A program made the position numbers and the translations under genes. Below are positions 1 through 9,720 of a stretch of DNA of 64,000 nucleotides, in pieces; positions within the stretch are counted from its first letter, which is position 1; the number at the start of each line of letters is the position of its first letter. The DNA is from Haematococcus lacustris (Eukaryota > Chlorophyta > Chlorophyceae > Chlamydomonadales > Haematococcaceae): the NCBI GenBank assembly GCA_030144725.1, contig JASKMD010000006.1:1971433-2035432 (forward strand). Direction: 5' to 3'. The notes under the pieces are model-generated. The model made no database searches. It was not told the origin of the DNA and saw only the letters and a program-made list of their open reading frames with translations.

Positions 1-2391
1 CCTTCGGTGGGGCGGCGGCGGCCATGATGGCAGCCTCCCTCCCTTGGCGGCCCCAAGGCCTCAACCTCCTGGGGCGGGTGCAGGTGGCACAGCAGTGCCT
101 GGCCTCCAAGTCCATCTACCAAATGGCTTTCGTGTAACCCTCCGCTCCTCCGGCGCAAGCCATGGCCTCGGCTGTCAACCGCTTTGTGGCAGCCTCAGAC
201 CTGCCCCAGGAGCGCAGCCCCAACAGCAGCCGCCTCTACCCCAGCAAGGCCATCTGCGTGATGCCCCCGGGGGAGGGAGGGGTGGGGCACCAGCACGGCC
301 ATGCTGGCGAAGATGTTGGCCCAGCTCTGGTCGCCCCGGGTTCGTCCCTGGCAGCCTCTGACCCACCACCTGCTGGCAGACCCCTCCCACGGCCTCAGCA
401 CGTGGGTCATCACCGACCCCACCGACCCCCCCTCGCGAGGCATCAGCCCGCGGCTGCAAGCTCACGTGGCGGCCCTGGCTGAGCTCAAGCTGTTCCGTGC
501 GGTGCCCCCCGCTGGCCAGTCCTTCTTCTCGGTGCTGGCGGAGCCGCTGTGGTACAACGCGCAAGTCCGCATGAACCCAGCAGCAAGGGAGGAAGCAGCT
601 GAGCAGGGTTGGACCCACGTCCGCCACGTGAGGGAGGCCCTCCACAGCCCCGAACTGGAGGGGGAGGCCCGCTGGGCTGCGGACCTGGTCAGGGCTTGCC
701 TCCCCGAGCCCTGGCAGGGCATGTTAGACCGCCTGCAGCCGCCACAGCCGGAGTGGGAGCGCCTGAGGGTTGGGCCAGGGGTGGGGTTTGTGATGCGGCG
801 CACCTTCATGCTCCAGCCCTCCCACTGGGTGGGCTTTAACGGCCGCCTCTCACCCCTAGACCCCACAGGGCAAGGGCCCCTCGGGGCTTTCTGGGCGGAG
901 GAGGGGGCGGCCTGGGAGCCAGCAGCGGTGGCCCGGCTCAACAAGCCCAGCTACAGGCTGACCCCGGAGGAGCGAGCCACCCACCTCCGCCCTCTACCCG
1001 CCCAGCGTCACGCGGCGCAGGGTGTAATGCCCCTCCATAAAAAAGAGGGCGTGGAGGAGGTGGAGGGCGTAGGGGAGCAGGGGGCGGGGCGGGAGGGCAG
1101 GCTCCCGACCCAGCTGAGGAGGGGCCAGGCACCTGGCCTAAGGAGGAGTGGCTCTTGGGCCCTTGGGCTCACCTGCAGCTGGACCCTCAGGTGTGGGGCA
1201 TGGGCACCACCACCCTGCTGGACTTCTCTGGCAAGCATGCCAGGGTGCGCCTCCACCAGCTCCAGCGCGTCAGTGCCGACCCCCTCTACCCACCTAGTGG
1301 GGGCCTGTGGCCTGCGCTGTGGGGCGTGCGCCCCCCCCGGGCAGCGGGTGAAGCGTAGGTGACAGCGGTGGCTGATGGGGCCCTGCGGGAGCGGGAGCAC
1401 AGTGGTGGCAGGCCAGGGGGCAGCGGGAGAGCGGGAGCAGCAGGGCAGGGAAGCGGAGGAGCGGCTCCCCGAGGAGGTGCAGGGCAGACAGCCGCCTCGT
1501 TGGCTGGACACCTCCGTCAGGGCGCACCCGCTTCCCTCGCCGCAGATGAGGGCGGCCGAGCAGGCTGAGCGGCAGCTGGAGGCCCAGCAGCGGCGTGGGG
1601 GCAGGCGGCCAGTTGCTCAGCCCGCCCCCCGGGCCGACACGGTGGACCAGCTGGCTGTGGGTGTTCAGCGGGCCAGCCGTGTGCGAAGGTGTGGAAGGAG
1701 CTGCTAGACCCCACCCTCCGCCGGGAGCATGTCATCGTGGCCTGGCGGGTTCTCCATGCCAGCCTCATGGTGGGGGCCTTGTCCCTTGTCCACATCCCTT
1801 GTCCACATCCTCAAGGGTACGGCTGCCCCGGGCTCATCCGCCTGCCGCTTCTGCCAGCCGGGGCACTTGGAGATCCTCACCCACGCCTTCCTGACCTGCA
1901 CTGCCGTGGCCCCAGCCTGGGAGTGGGTGCTGGACGTGTACGGCCACCTCACAGGCACCCGCCCCCCCTCGGGCGACGCCATGCTGCTCCTCAGTAGGCG
2001 TCCCACCCGCGGCGAGGCCCCCCCCTTCCAGCCCCCTGACAGCCTGTTGTGGCTCCGTCTGCGCGTAGCCTATATGGGCGCAGTGTGGCGCCTCCGCAGC
2101 TCAGGAGCCGCTACAGCCCTGCAGCCACATCAGGTGGCGAGGCGGGTCGTGGAGGAGGTCATCTCCACCCTCACCACGGCCGTCAAGCGTGACTGGCATC
2201 GGGTGGGGAGGGACATCCGGGTGGGCCTGTGCGGCGCTGTGCCCTCCACCTGGTTCGAGGGCAAGGACCCGGAGCTGGACGCTGCCCACTTCGACCAGTT
2301 GTGGCCCGAGGCGTCGGGGGGGTGGTTTGCCAAGCAGACTAGGAGGGAGCGGAGGGGAGGGCAGGAGGAGTGGAGGAGCCAAGCAGCCTAG
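1..2391 (+). pseudogene. LINE ORF2 C-terminal remnant, unit 1
   Basis: Same segment as the unit 3 copy, starting inside the RT-thumb part. The zf-RVT finger lies at 1843-1899. It lacks the TAA after the GFNGRL motif but keeps the TAA at 135-137 (after MAFV), the A-run shift and the 13-bp duplication. Confidence 0.78.
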
Positions 2392-2970
2392 GAGGGGCAG
2401 AGGGGAGGGTTGGGGCAGGAGGAGTGGAGGAGGAGAGGGCAGCAGGGAGGCCTAGGCAGGGGGAGGGCAGGGCGCAAGGGGGGGGGAGCGCTGCTTGTTC
2501 GCCTTTCCTTGCAGTGGCCCGTCCCCTTCCCCGTCGAGCCAGCCTGAGCTGCAGGGTTGCTGCTGGGGGCTTCGTGCAATCTGTGGGTGGGTTGGACTAG
2601 GCCTCGGGGGTTTGTCTGGGTGTCAGGGGACCGGGGGCTTAGGTGGTCTTGGTTTGAGTGTTGGGGGTAGGGTTCGAGGCTTCAGGTCATGGGGCTGGGC
2701 TCAGGCTCGTGTGGGTAGTTTTGTGGGGAGGGTTTGGGGAGGTGTGTAGAGCTCGGGTGGAGGGCGTTGGTGTGGGGGAGTGTCTTGACGTTGTCCAAGG
2801 GAGGGGGTTGCTTGGGTTGTGTGGACCTTTGCTTGGGGTGTATGGACTGCTGTGTTTGGGTGGGGTGCTTGGGGATCGTGTATGTGGGAACCTTGTTTGT
2901 CTTCTCTTTTCTTCTTTTCTTTAGATTCTCTCTCTCTTGTAATGCTCCTCTCTAAATGAAAAACAAAATA
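1..2970 (+). repeat. Array unit 1 (partial, cut by window start)
   Basis: It lacks about the first 190 bp of the unit. It has six A in the A-run near 1038 where other units have seven or eight. It has a sense TCA codon near 850 where units 2-7 have the stop TAA, so a 353-codon frame (301-1362) stays open here. It carries cagact near 2335 where other units read cagcct. Confidence 0.9.
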
Positions 2971-3244
2971 GGGGCAGGCGGGCGAGCAGGGGCTAGGGGG
3001 TTGGCTGGGGGAAGGTGGCGGGCAAGGGCAGCAGCAGGGCGGGCGGCAGCAGGGTGAGGAGCAGGAGCCGGATGTGGTCATCCCAGCTGTCCGAGTGGGG
3101 GTGCCAGTGCGCCACCTGGGGGTCCCTCTCGGGGCGGCCTCCTACGCTGCCACCAGCGAGGCCGCCTTCGGTGGGGCGGCGGCGGCCATGATGGCAGCCT
3201 CCCTCCCTTGGCGGCCCCAAGGCCTCAACCTCCTGGGGCGGGTG

Positions 3245-3249
3245 CAGGT
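3245..3249 (+). repeat. Target-site duplication, left copy
   Basis: CAGGT before the 5' LTR. Intact array units have CAGGT once at this place, so the empty site is known. Confidence 0.93.
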
Positions 3250-3440
3250 TGTTACGTGGCAATGCGCCTGGCTGATATGCCATTTAAGGACAACCATATA
3301 ATGCCCCCATGCGCCAGTGTAACTCTCAAAGTGCGGTGACCGGTGTCAAGGCCGGGTTCGACTCCCGGGAGCTTAGACATCGCCCAAAGCTCTTTAGCCG
3401 CACTAAGAGGATTACGCTGGCCGTGCAAAGGCACGTTACA
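3250..3440 (+). repeat. 5' LTR of element 1
   Basis: 191 bp, TG...CA. It contains a TATA-like ATATAA near 3296, a TGTAA at 3318-3322, and a perfect T-arm-like hairpin at 3352-3368 (5-bp stem CCGGG/CCCGG around a 7-nt TTCGACT loop) that matches a pol III B box. Confidence 0.95.
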
Positions 3441-3441
3441 T

Positions 3442-3455
3442 TGGTTTCCGACCGA
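3442..3455 (+). other. Candidate primer-binding site, element 1
   Basis: TGGTTTCCGACCG begins one base after the 5' LTR. TGG would pair with a tRNA 3' CCA end. The matching tRNA is not identified. Confidence 0.5.
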
Positions 3456-3713
3456 TGTTGAGTGCGCAGAAGCGCGTCTGTTCGAGGGAGTTGTAGTCGA
3501 GACCGCTTGTAGAGAGCAACCGCGCTTGTTCTCACTATCTGCTTGGAAAGGTTGGCAGGAGACCTGCCGGGGAAAAGTTGAATTTCCGTGGAACGAAGAC
3601 CAAGAGTTTGTCTTGCAGCAGTATCGCGAGCAGCTCCGAGGGTGGTACGAGTCGACTGTCAAAATGGGTATGTGATCTAGCGCTGCCAGATTAGTACACC
3701 GCTGTTGCCTAGC

Positions 3714-5162
3714 ATGGATCACCTGTTGTTTTCACCTAGTGAGGCACAACAGATTAGCGCAGCCTTAGACTGTTTGACTCGTGAGCAACAAAGCCAGCTT
3801 TTGATCTGCAATACAAAGCAAGAGTTTCGCAACATGCTCTGTTTCCTGCTGGGTGCCCGTTTGCTTCCAGATCCAGAACAGACTGCTATGCGTACCCAGA
3901 CCGATCAATCGGCTGCAAGCCAGCAGAATAATCCTCAGCAATTGCAGCAGCAATTCGCACAGATGAGAACGACATTTCTGACTGCTCCCAATAGGCCAGT
4001 AGCCGAGGCTGTTTCCAACAATGCCGCTGCAAGCGAGCTAGGGCTAGGTGCTGGGTTTTCGTTTGGTTCTGGGATCCCAGCGGCCATGAGCCCTGTTTCT
4101 GTGGCACTGCCAACGGCCCATGTGCCTGCTTCTCAACAATTGGTGTCGCAATTAGCACTGGCTGTCCCGAATGTTGGGGCACTAGGCGTGGCTCAATCGC
4201 AGCAAAATGTAGGGCCGAACAGTGCAGGCCAGCCAGCCAGTGAGGCAAATGTGGGCGAGTTGGCTGAGCGCATTGCAGCAGCAGCAGCAGCAGCGGTGGC
4301 AGCAGCTCCGGGCCAGGACCGGATGACGACCATGGCCGCGTTCACCAACGCAGCAGCGCATTTGGTGACCCTAGCGAGGTCGTTTCCCGACCCAGTGAGT
4401 ACGTCTCGAATAGCATCTGCAGTGTTGCCGACCCATGGGCCACAGAGCAATGTCAAAGTGACCCTGCCAGCAATCAAGAAGTGGGGCTTGAAGTGCTTGT
4501 TTGATGGTAGGGACTTAGACCTCTTCTTGACTGACTGCCAGCAATTTGCTCGTGCTTCCAATCAGGCCCCAGCGGCAACGATCATCTTGATGGTCTCCGA
4601 TGAGCTACGACGTGTGCTGAACCTCCAAGTAAGCCAAGCTATGAGCCTAGGCAAGCAGCTCACAGAGCAAGAGGTGGTAGCTAGCCTCAAGGAGCTCATC
4701 GGTTACAACATGCATGATGCAAAACACATTGCCATGACCCGTTTAGTGCATGGTAGTGTCAAGCAACGCACAGATCAGACCGTGCTTGAGTATGCCGTAG
4801 ATTTCAGGCTGGAGGTCATGCGTGCAGATGCTCTGCCCGCAGCGGTGCTATGTGACTTGTTTGTGAAGGGCTTGAAGGCTACCATAGCCGCACAGTGTGC
4901 CCGCACTTCTGCCGGACTCCTATGGACTGACTTGAATGAGTGCATCACGTATGCTATAGGCAAAGAGGCAACCATGCCTGGTGGCAGCAGGTCAGGAGCA
5001 CCAGTAGCCATTCTGTCACACCAGGACCAACGCAAGGGTGTGGATAGAGGTCACTCTAGTTTCCCTGCCCGTGGTCGTGGGCGTGGTGTGCAGGGGCTCA
5101 TGACCTCTGATGAGGGCCACCAGTTCAAGCGTGATGGTGGGCAGTGGCAGCCAGTGCCATAG
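3714..5162 (+). CDS. Gag, element 1 (ends at first TAG)
   Basis: A capsid-type Gag of 482 residues from the first ATG (MDHLLFSPSE). A Gln-rich and Ala-rich N-terminal half (poly-Ala from a GCAGCA run near 4276) is followed by a helical capsid-like segment, from the KKWGLKCLFDGRD motif near residue 257 to about residue 410. That part reads like the Retrotrans_gag core (DLDLFLTDCQQFARA, later TDQTVLEYAVDFRLEV and LCDLFVKGL). It would assemble the virus-like particle that carries the element RNA in the cytoplasm. The stop is TAG at 5160. The same frame stays open for another 131 codons of RGG-like sequence, so this is either a terminated Gag or a nonsense-mutated longer one. Confidence 0.85.
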   Translation: MDHLLFSPSEAQQISAALDCLTREQQSQLLICNTKQEFRNMLCFLLGARLLPDPEQTAMRTQTDQSAASQQNNPQQLQQQFAQMRTTFLTAPNRPVAEAVSNNAAASELGLGAGFSFGSGIPAAMSPVSVALPTAHVPASQQLVSQLALAVPNVGALGVAQSQQNVGPNSAGQPASEANVGELAERIAAAAAAAVAAAPGQDRMTTMAAFTNAAAHLVTLARSFPDPVSTSRIASAVLPTHGPQSNVKVTLPAIKKWGLKCLFDGRDLDLFLTDCQQFARASNQAPAATIILMVSDELRRVLNLQVSQAMSLGKQLTEQEVVASLKELIGYNMHDAKHIAMTRLVHGSVKQRTDQTVLEYAVDFRLEVMRADALPAAVLCDLFVKGLKATIAAQCARTSAGLLWTDLNECITYAIGKEATMPGGSRSGAPVAILSHQDQRKGVDRGHSSFPARGRGRGVQGLMTSDEGHQFKRDGGQWQPVP

Positions 5163-5558
5163 GGCTTTGTTCCTCATGGCGGTGGAGGCCGTGGCGGCCC
5201 GCTGCGAGGCCGTCGGGGTGATGACCAGTGGGACCGGGGTTATGACCAGTCCAGCCATGGTGAGCGCACCCCGTATGGGCGTGACAGGCAAGGCAGGGGT
5301 GGCTATGGCCGTGGAGGCGCACGGGGAGGCCAGGGCCGTGGCAGCCAAGGAGGCCCAGGAAGTGGTGGCAGCCAGGGAGGCCCTGGGAGTGGTGGCAGTC
5401 AGGGGGGTTGGCAAGGAGGCCACGGTGGCCAAGGAGGCGGTCGGCTGGGTGGCACTCAGCAGCCAGCATTTGCTGCTCCGGCAATGTTTCACCAGCCTAA
5501 TGAGCCACTTGCCTGTGAGCATTGTGCACCCCATCCATGCCAGTGCGCATGGGAATAG
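5163..5558 (+). pseudogene. Gag C-terminal tail after TAG (RGG/Cys-rich)
   Basis: In frame with Gag after its TAG, this segment encodes Gly/Arg-rich repeats (GGRGG, GGYGRGG, repeated SQGGPGSGG) ending in a short Cys/His cluster, Cys-x2-Cys-x4-Cys-x-Cys with a His (ACEHCAPHPCQC). It then meets a second TAG at 5556. It probably replaces the usual CCHC knuckle as the nucleic-acid-binding tail. After that TAG the frame runs straight into protease with no further stop. Confidence 0.6.
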
Positions 5559-5618
5559 GAATCTGCCTGGACTGGTGTAGGATGCAACCTACCAGGCGGG
5601 GACCAGCGTGTTGCTAAC

Positions 5619-8597
5619 ATGGTGTATGTGAATGAACCATGTAAGCTGGACTCCCCACGCATCCTAGGAGTTGTTTGTTCTTCTATAACAAAACAAGTGC
5701 CTCTTCCGTTTGTCTTCACAGCCAGACTAGGAGGGAGAGAATGTGTAGCTATGATTGACACTGGAGCTACGTACACCATCTTGTCAGAGAAGTGGCTAAA
5801 TCAACCAGGCTACAAGAACAAGCATATGAGCGTGACTCTTTTGGAACGAAGGATCTCGGTGGTGGCTGCAAACAATGCATCCATGCCTATCACCCAGCAA
5901 GTCCATGCAACTGTGTCAATCGAGAGGAGTGTTACGCCTGTGGCAGCCAAAATCTTACCAGAGATGCTGGAGGGTATTGACCTAATCTTGGGTGCTGACT
6001 GGCAGAAGTCACATGGCGCTGTGCTGGACGTTGGCTCAAACATATGCCACATCAAAGTCGGCAACAAGTTGCACAAGCTACACTCTCAGCACCACAAGTT
6101 CAGGCCGGGCGCAGCTGTTCTCGCCGCTGTGGCGGACAGTGGTGAAGCAGTGAAAGTGCTGAGCGCAAAACAAGCTGCAAGGGCCCTGAGAAAAGGTTGT
6201 TGCAGCGTGCTTGCCCTGGTCCAACCATCGGCTGCAAATGATGATGAAGGCTGGTACAACGGCAGCCTTGCATCCGTTCTCGTCAACAACCAAGAAGGGT
6301 GTGAGAGGCCTGGGCTTGTGCCGGCCTCAGTTATCGACAGCATGGTGCATGAGGAATTCCCAACAGTGTTCCAGGACATGCCAGCTGGACTACCGCCTGA
6401 CCGAGGGGTAGGCCACACCATACGTTTAGAACCTGGACATGCACCTCCTTACCAACGTGCTCGGCGCTACAGTCTGAAAGAAATGGATGAGATGAGGAAG
6501 CATGTAGCGGAGCTGTTGGCAAAGAAGCTCATTGAGCCTAGCAGCAGTCCGTATGGTGCCCCAGTCTTGTTTGTGCAGAAGCGTGATGGCACTCTCAGGA
6601 TGTGCATTGATTTCCGCGCGCTAAACAAACTGACTGTGAGGGATAGGTACCCCCTGCCAAGAATTGACGACCTATTTGACAGAGTCCAAGGGAAGACGGT
6701 GTTCAGCTCGTTAGACCTCCAAAGTGGTTATCACCAAATACGCATCACTCCTGAGGACGTGCCCAAAACTGCTTTCGTCACACCTGGAGGGCAGTTTCAG
6801 TACAAGGTGTTGTGTTTTGGGCTAACAAATGCCCCAGCCACATTCCAACGTGTGATGAACCGTATCTTTGAGAAGCAGCTGCTGGCGGGCACAGTACTCG
6901 TGTATCTTGACGACATCCTGGTCATGAGTCGTTCGCCGGCGGAGCATGTACAACATCTTCGAGAGGTGTTGCAAATCATGAAAGACAACAACTTGTATGC
7001 TAAGCTAAGTAAGTGTGAGTTTAACAAACCTGAGCTGAAGTTCTTGGGTCACATCGTGGGAAGGCATGGCATTGCCGTAGATCCTGCCAAAGTGCAAGTC
7101 ATTCAGGACTGGGCTATGCCCACGTGTCTTAAAGAATTGCAGGCATTCCTTGGCCTCGCAAACTTCTTCCGGCGTTTCATTGCAGGCTACAGCACCATTG
7201 CTGCACCGCTGACACACCTTACTGGTGAAGCTGTGGCGGCTGGTACAAATTGGAGACAGCTCAGTGAGCCTGCTGTAAATGCTTTCAACGCTCTCAAAGA
7301 AGCTCTGTGTTCAGCACCTGTCTTGGCTCTCCCTGACCCGTTACAACCTTTTGAGGTGTGGTCTGATGCCTCACTTGCGGGCACGGGAGGTGTCCTGATG
7401 CAAAACGGCAGAGTGGTTGCGTACACGAGCCACAAGTTCACTCCGGCTCAAGTCAAGTACACCACAGGGGAGCAGGAATTGTTAGGTATCATAAGAGCAA
7501 TGCAAGAATGGCGCTGCTACCTCGATGGAGCAGTGCATGTGACTATTGTGACTGACCACAACCCTCTGATCTACCTGAAAACTCAAACCAATCTTTCAAG
7601 GCGACAAGCCCGGTGGATGGAATTCCTGGCACGCTTTGACCATCACATTGAGTACAAACCAGGCAAGGGCAATGTGGCAGATCCTTTGAGTCGCAATCCT
7701 AGTCTGACACATCACGATGACGATGATGACGGCCAACCCATCCTACTCACCATGGGTGCCCAGCTCTGTGTGTCAGGTGTGTATGCCATGGTGATGACAA
7801 GGCGACAGGCTGGCTTACAAGTGCAGCCTCCTTTTCAGCCCCCACCGGTGCCACCTAGCCAACCAGCTGCCCCACGCAAGCAAAAGCGCCAGCAAAAGCG
7901 TGCGCGCTGTGCCAGCGGTGGTCAACCTCCTCCCTCCGTGGTCCCATGTGACAAGTGGCCTGATGGGGGGGAGAAGCAGCTGGATTCGGCCACACACACA
8001 CCTGCAGGCAAAACCCATAGCACGACGCAAGGAAGCTCACTTGTCAAGGCCATCATCAATGGGTACAGCACCGATGATCGCTTTGCTGATCGTGCATACA
8101 CCCAGGCCTATGAGTTGAGCGAGACGGGGCTATGGATGTCGGGCGGAAAGGTGGTTGTACCCAAGAGCCCCTTGGTCAGAAGAGAGGTGCTTGAGGCGTG
8201 CCACGATGCAAAATATGCCGGCCATATGGGCATGAGCAAAACATGGCATACTGTGGATCTCAGCTTCACCTGGCCAGGCATGCGCAAGGATGTAGAGGAC
8301 TATGTCAGGCAATGCGATGCCTGCCAGCGCAACAAGCCCAGCACTCGTCTCAAGGCCGGAAAGCTCCAGCCCCTGTCTATACCTGGTCGTCGCTGGGAAA
8401 GTGTGAGTATGGACTTCATTGTAAAACTGCCAAAGAGTGGTGAACGTGGATTTGACAGTATCCTAGTATTCGTAGACAGACTCAGCAAAATGGTGCATCT
8501 CGTACCCACCAAGGAGAGCATCAGTGCCTTCGACATGGCTACACACTTCTTCCATGGCATGGCATGGCACCCCTGCATGGCATGCCAGCCTCGGTGA
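5619..8597 (+). CDS. Pol, element 1: protease-RT-RNase H-integrase N-part
   Basis: Residue numbers count from the ATG at 5619; the frame is the same as Gag and open from 5559. Aspartic protease has the active-site IDTGA (Asp47) and the ILGADW motif. RT has SSSPYGAPVLFV, YPLPRIDDLF, SLDLQSGYHQI and the catalytic YLDD at about 429-432. RNase H has the first Asp at about 582 (VWSDAS) and TDHNPL near 643. The integrase zinc domain His-x-His/Cys-x2-Cys lies about 857-905, followed by the first catalytic Asp (SMDFIVKLP, about 931). The frame is lost at three tandem ATGGC copies (8554-8568), giving 14 aberrant residues and TGA. Family members would continue into the rest of integrase without a break. 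Confidence 0.93.
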   Translation: MVYVNEPCKLDSPRILGVVCSSITKQVPLPFVFTARLGGRECVAMIDTGATYTILSEKWLNQPGYKNKHMSVTLLERRISVVAANNASMPITQQVHATVSIERSVTPVAAKILPEMLEGIDLILGADWQKSHGAVLDVGSNICHIKVGNKLHKLHSQHHKFRPGAAVLAAVADSGEAVKVLSAKQAARALRKGCCSVLALVQPSAANDDEGWYNGSLASVLVNNQEGCERPGLVPASVIDSMVHEEFPTVFQDMPAGLPPDRGVGHTIRLEPGHAPPYQRARRYSLKEMDEMRKHVAELLAKKLIEPSSSPYGAPVLFVQKRDGTLRMCIDFRALNKLTVRDRYPLPRIDDLFDRVQGKTVFSSLDLQSGYHQIRITPEDVPKTAFVTPGGQFQYKVLCFGLTNAPATFQRVMNRIFEKQLLAGTVLVYLDDILVMSRSPAEHVQHLREVLQIMKDNNLYAKLSKCEFNKPELKFLGHIVGRHGIAVDPAKVQVIQDWAMPTCLKELQAFLGLANFFRRFIAGYSTIAAPLTHLTGEAVAAGTNWRQLSEPAVNAFNALKEALCSAPVLALPDPLQPFEVWSDASLAGTGGVLMQNGRVVAYTSHKFTPAQVKYTTGEQELLGIIRAMQEWRCYLDGAVHVTIVTDHNPLIYLKTQTNLSRRQARWMEFLARFDHHIEYKPGKGNVADPLSRNPSLTHHDDDDDGQPILLTMGAQLCVSGVYAMVMTRRQAGLQVQPPFQPPPVPPSQPAAPRKQKRQQKRARCASGGQPPPSVVPCDKWPDGGEKQLDSATHTPAGKTHSTTQGSSLVKAIINGYSTDDRFADRAYTQAYELSETGLWMSGGKVVVPKSPLVRREVLEACHDAKYAGHMGMSKTWHTVDLSFTWPGMRKDVEDYVRQCDACQRNKPSTRLKAGKLQPLSIPGRRWESVSMDFIVKLPKSGERGFDSILVFVDRLSKMVHLVPTKESISAFDMATHFFHGMAWHPCMACQPR

Positions 8598-9526
8598 TCA
8601 CAGACCGTGGCCCTCACTTCAACAGCCACTTCTGGGAACATGTATGCGCCCTGTGCAAAGTGGCCCATTACATGTCCAGTGCATATCATCCCGAGTCTGA
8701 CGGCCAGACAGAGCGAGTAAACAGAGTCATTGAGGAGATGCTGCGACACTATGTAAACGATGCCCACACAGACTGGGCAGAACACTTGCCTTGGGTTGAG
8801 TTCGCTATCAACAACTCCTGGCACGAGTCAATCCGCCAAACGCCGTTCTTTCTGAACTATGGGCAGCATCCGCTGACTCCTGCGACGTTGGATCTACCGC
8901 GCAAGGTTCCCAAGGCTTCTGCGTTTGCGGAAAATGTGGAGAAAGAGGTGCACAAAGCCAGACAGTGTTGGCGTGAGGCTCAACAACGCATGAAAGCTCT
9001 GGTAGACGGCAAGCGTCGTGAGGTGACGTACAAACCAGAACAGCTGGTAATGCTGAGCACTGTCAACATGAGAAAACGAAAGGATGAGGTGGGGGTGCGC
9101 AAGCTAAAACCCCGATATGTCGGCCCCTTCGTGGTGCTACGCATGATCGGGTTGGTTGCGGTGCAAATCCAGCTACCGCACCGATGGACCCGCATGCACA
9201 ACGTGTTCCATGTCTCCCTGGTGAAACCCTACCTCGGCACTCAAGCGCCAAATATGGCAGCACCTCCGCCTGTACAGTGGCTTGACGGCGAGCCAGTTTA
9301 CGAGGTGGAAAAGCTGTTGCAACACAAGGTGGTGAAAGTGAGAGGCCGGGGAAATGGGAAAGGGCGCAAGCCAGGCAAGAATGTGAAGCAAGCTCTGGAG
9401 TTTCTGGTTCGATGGGTGGGCTACTCTGAGGAGCATGACACCTGGGAGCCTCAAAAGAATTTGGTGAACTGCGACGAGGCCCTGCAGCAGTACATTGATG
9501 AGCATGGACCGCTGCCGGTTCCATAG
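8564..9526 (+). CDS. Integrase C-part with chromodomain, element 1
   Basis: This is the rest of integrase in a different frame. It has the second catalytic Asp in VITDRGPHF, the conserved AYHPESDGQTERVNR stretch, the catalytic Glu in NRVIEEML, and the GPY/F-type module KPRYVGPFVV followed by HNVFHVSLVKPY. A C-terminal chromodomain (EFLVRWVGYSEEHDTWEP to LQQYIDE) would tether integration complexes to marked chromatin, the hallmark of chromoviruses. The ATG at 8564 is simply the first in the shifted frame. The real product would be a Pol fusion, and one ATGGC copy fewer would put it in frame. Confidence 0.9.
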   Translation: MAPLHGMPASVITDRGPHFNSHFWEHVCALCKVAHYMSSAYHPESDGQTERVNRVIEEMLRHYVNDAHTDWAEHLPWVEFAINNSWHESIRQTPFFLNYGQHPLTPATLDLPRKVPKASAFAENVEKEVHKARQCWREAQQRMKALVDGKRREVTYKPEQLVMLSTVNMRKRKDEVGVRKLKPRYVGPFVVLRMIGLVAVQIQLPHRWTRMHNVFHVSLVKPYLGTQAPNMAAPPPVQWLDGEPVYEVEKLLQHKVVKVRGRGNGKGRKPGKNVKQALEFLVRWVGYSEEHDTWEPQKNLVNCDEALQQYIDEHGPLPVP

Positions 9527-9706
9527 GCTCATTACAGACTGAAAGAGAAAAAGATGAATGAGTACGAAATGCAAAAAAGCAAAAACATGGCATTCTTGAC
9601 ACCGAGCGTTGAGGCGCGAGTCTCGGCACAATCGTGGGTTGCCGAGGCGGGGCAGTCACCTATAGGCACAATCCTACAGTTGAGGACAACTGCGTCCAGA
9701 GAGGAC
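9527..9706 (+). other. 3' untranslated region of element 1
   Basis: Non-coding stretch between the chromodomain stop and the polypurine tract. No further motif seen. Confidence 0.6.
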
Positions 9707-9720
9707 CAGGTGGGGGGGAA
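9707..9720 (+). other. Polypurine tract, element 1
   Basis: A G-rich run ending GGGGGGGAA immediately precedes the 3' LTR. The same GGAA-then-TGT arrangement is seen in the two minus-strand elements. Confidence 0.75.

Noticed and set aside
175..645. Long minus-strand ORFs repeated in each array unit
   Set aside because: They lie opposite the recognisable LINE frames and have only compositional bias.
3343..3675. ORF inside the 5' LTR and leader of element 1
   Set aside because: It overlaps the LTR, the primer-binding site and the leader; no domain, and it ends before the Gag ATG.
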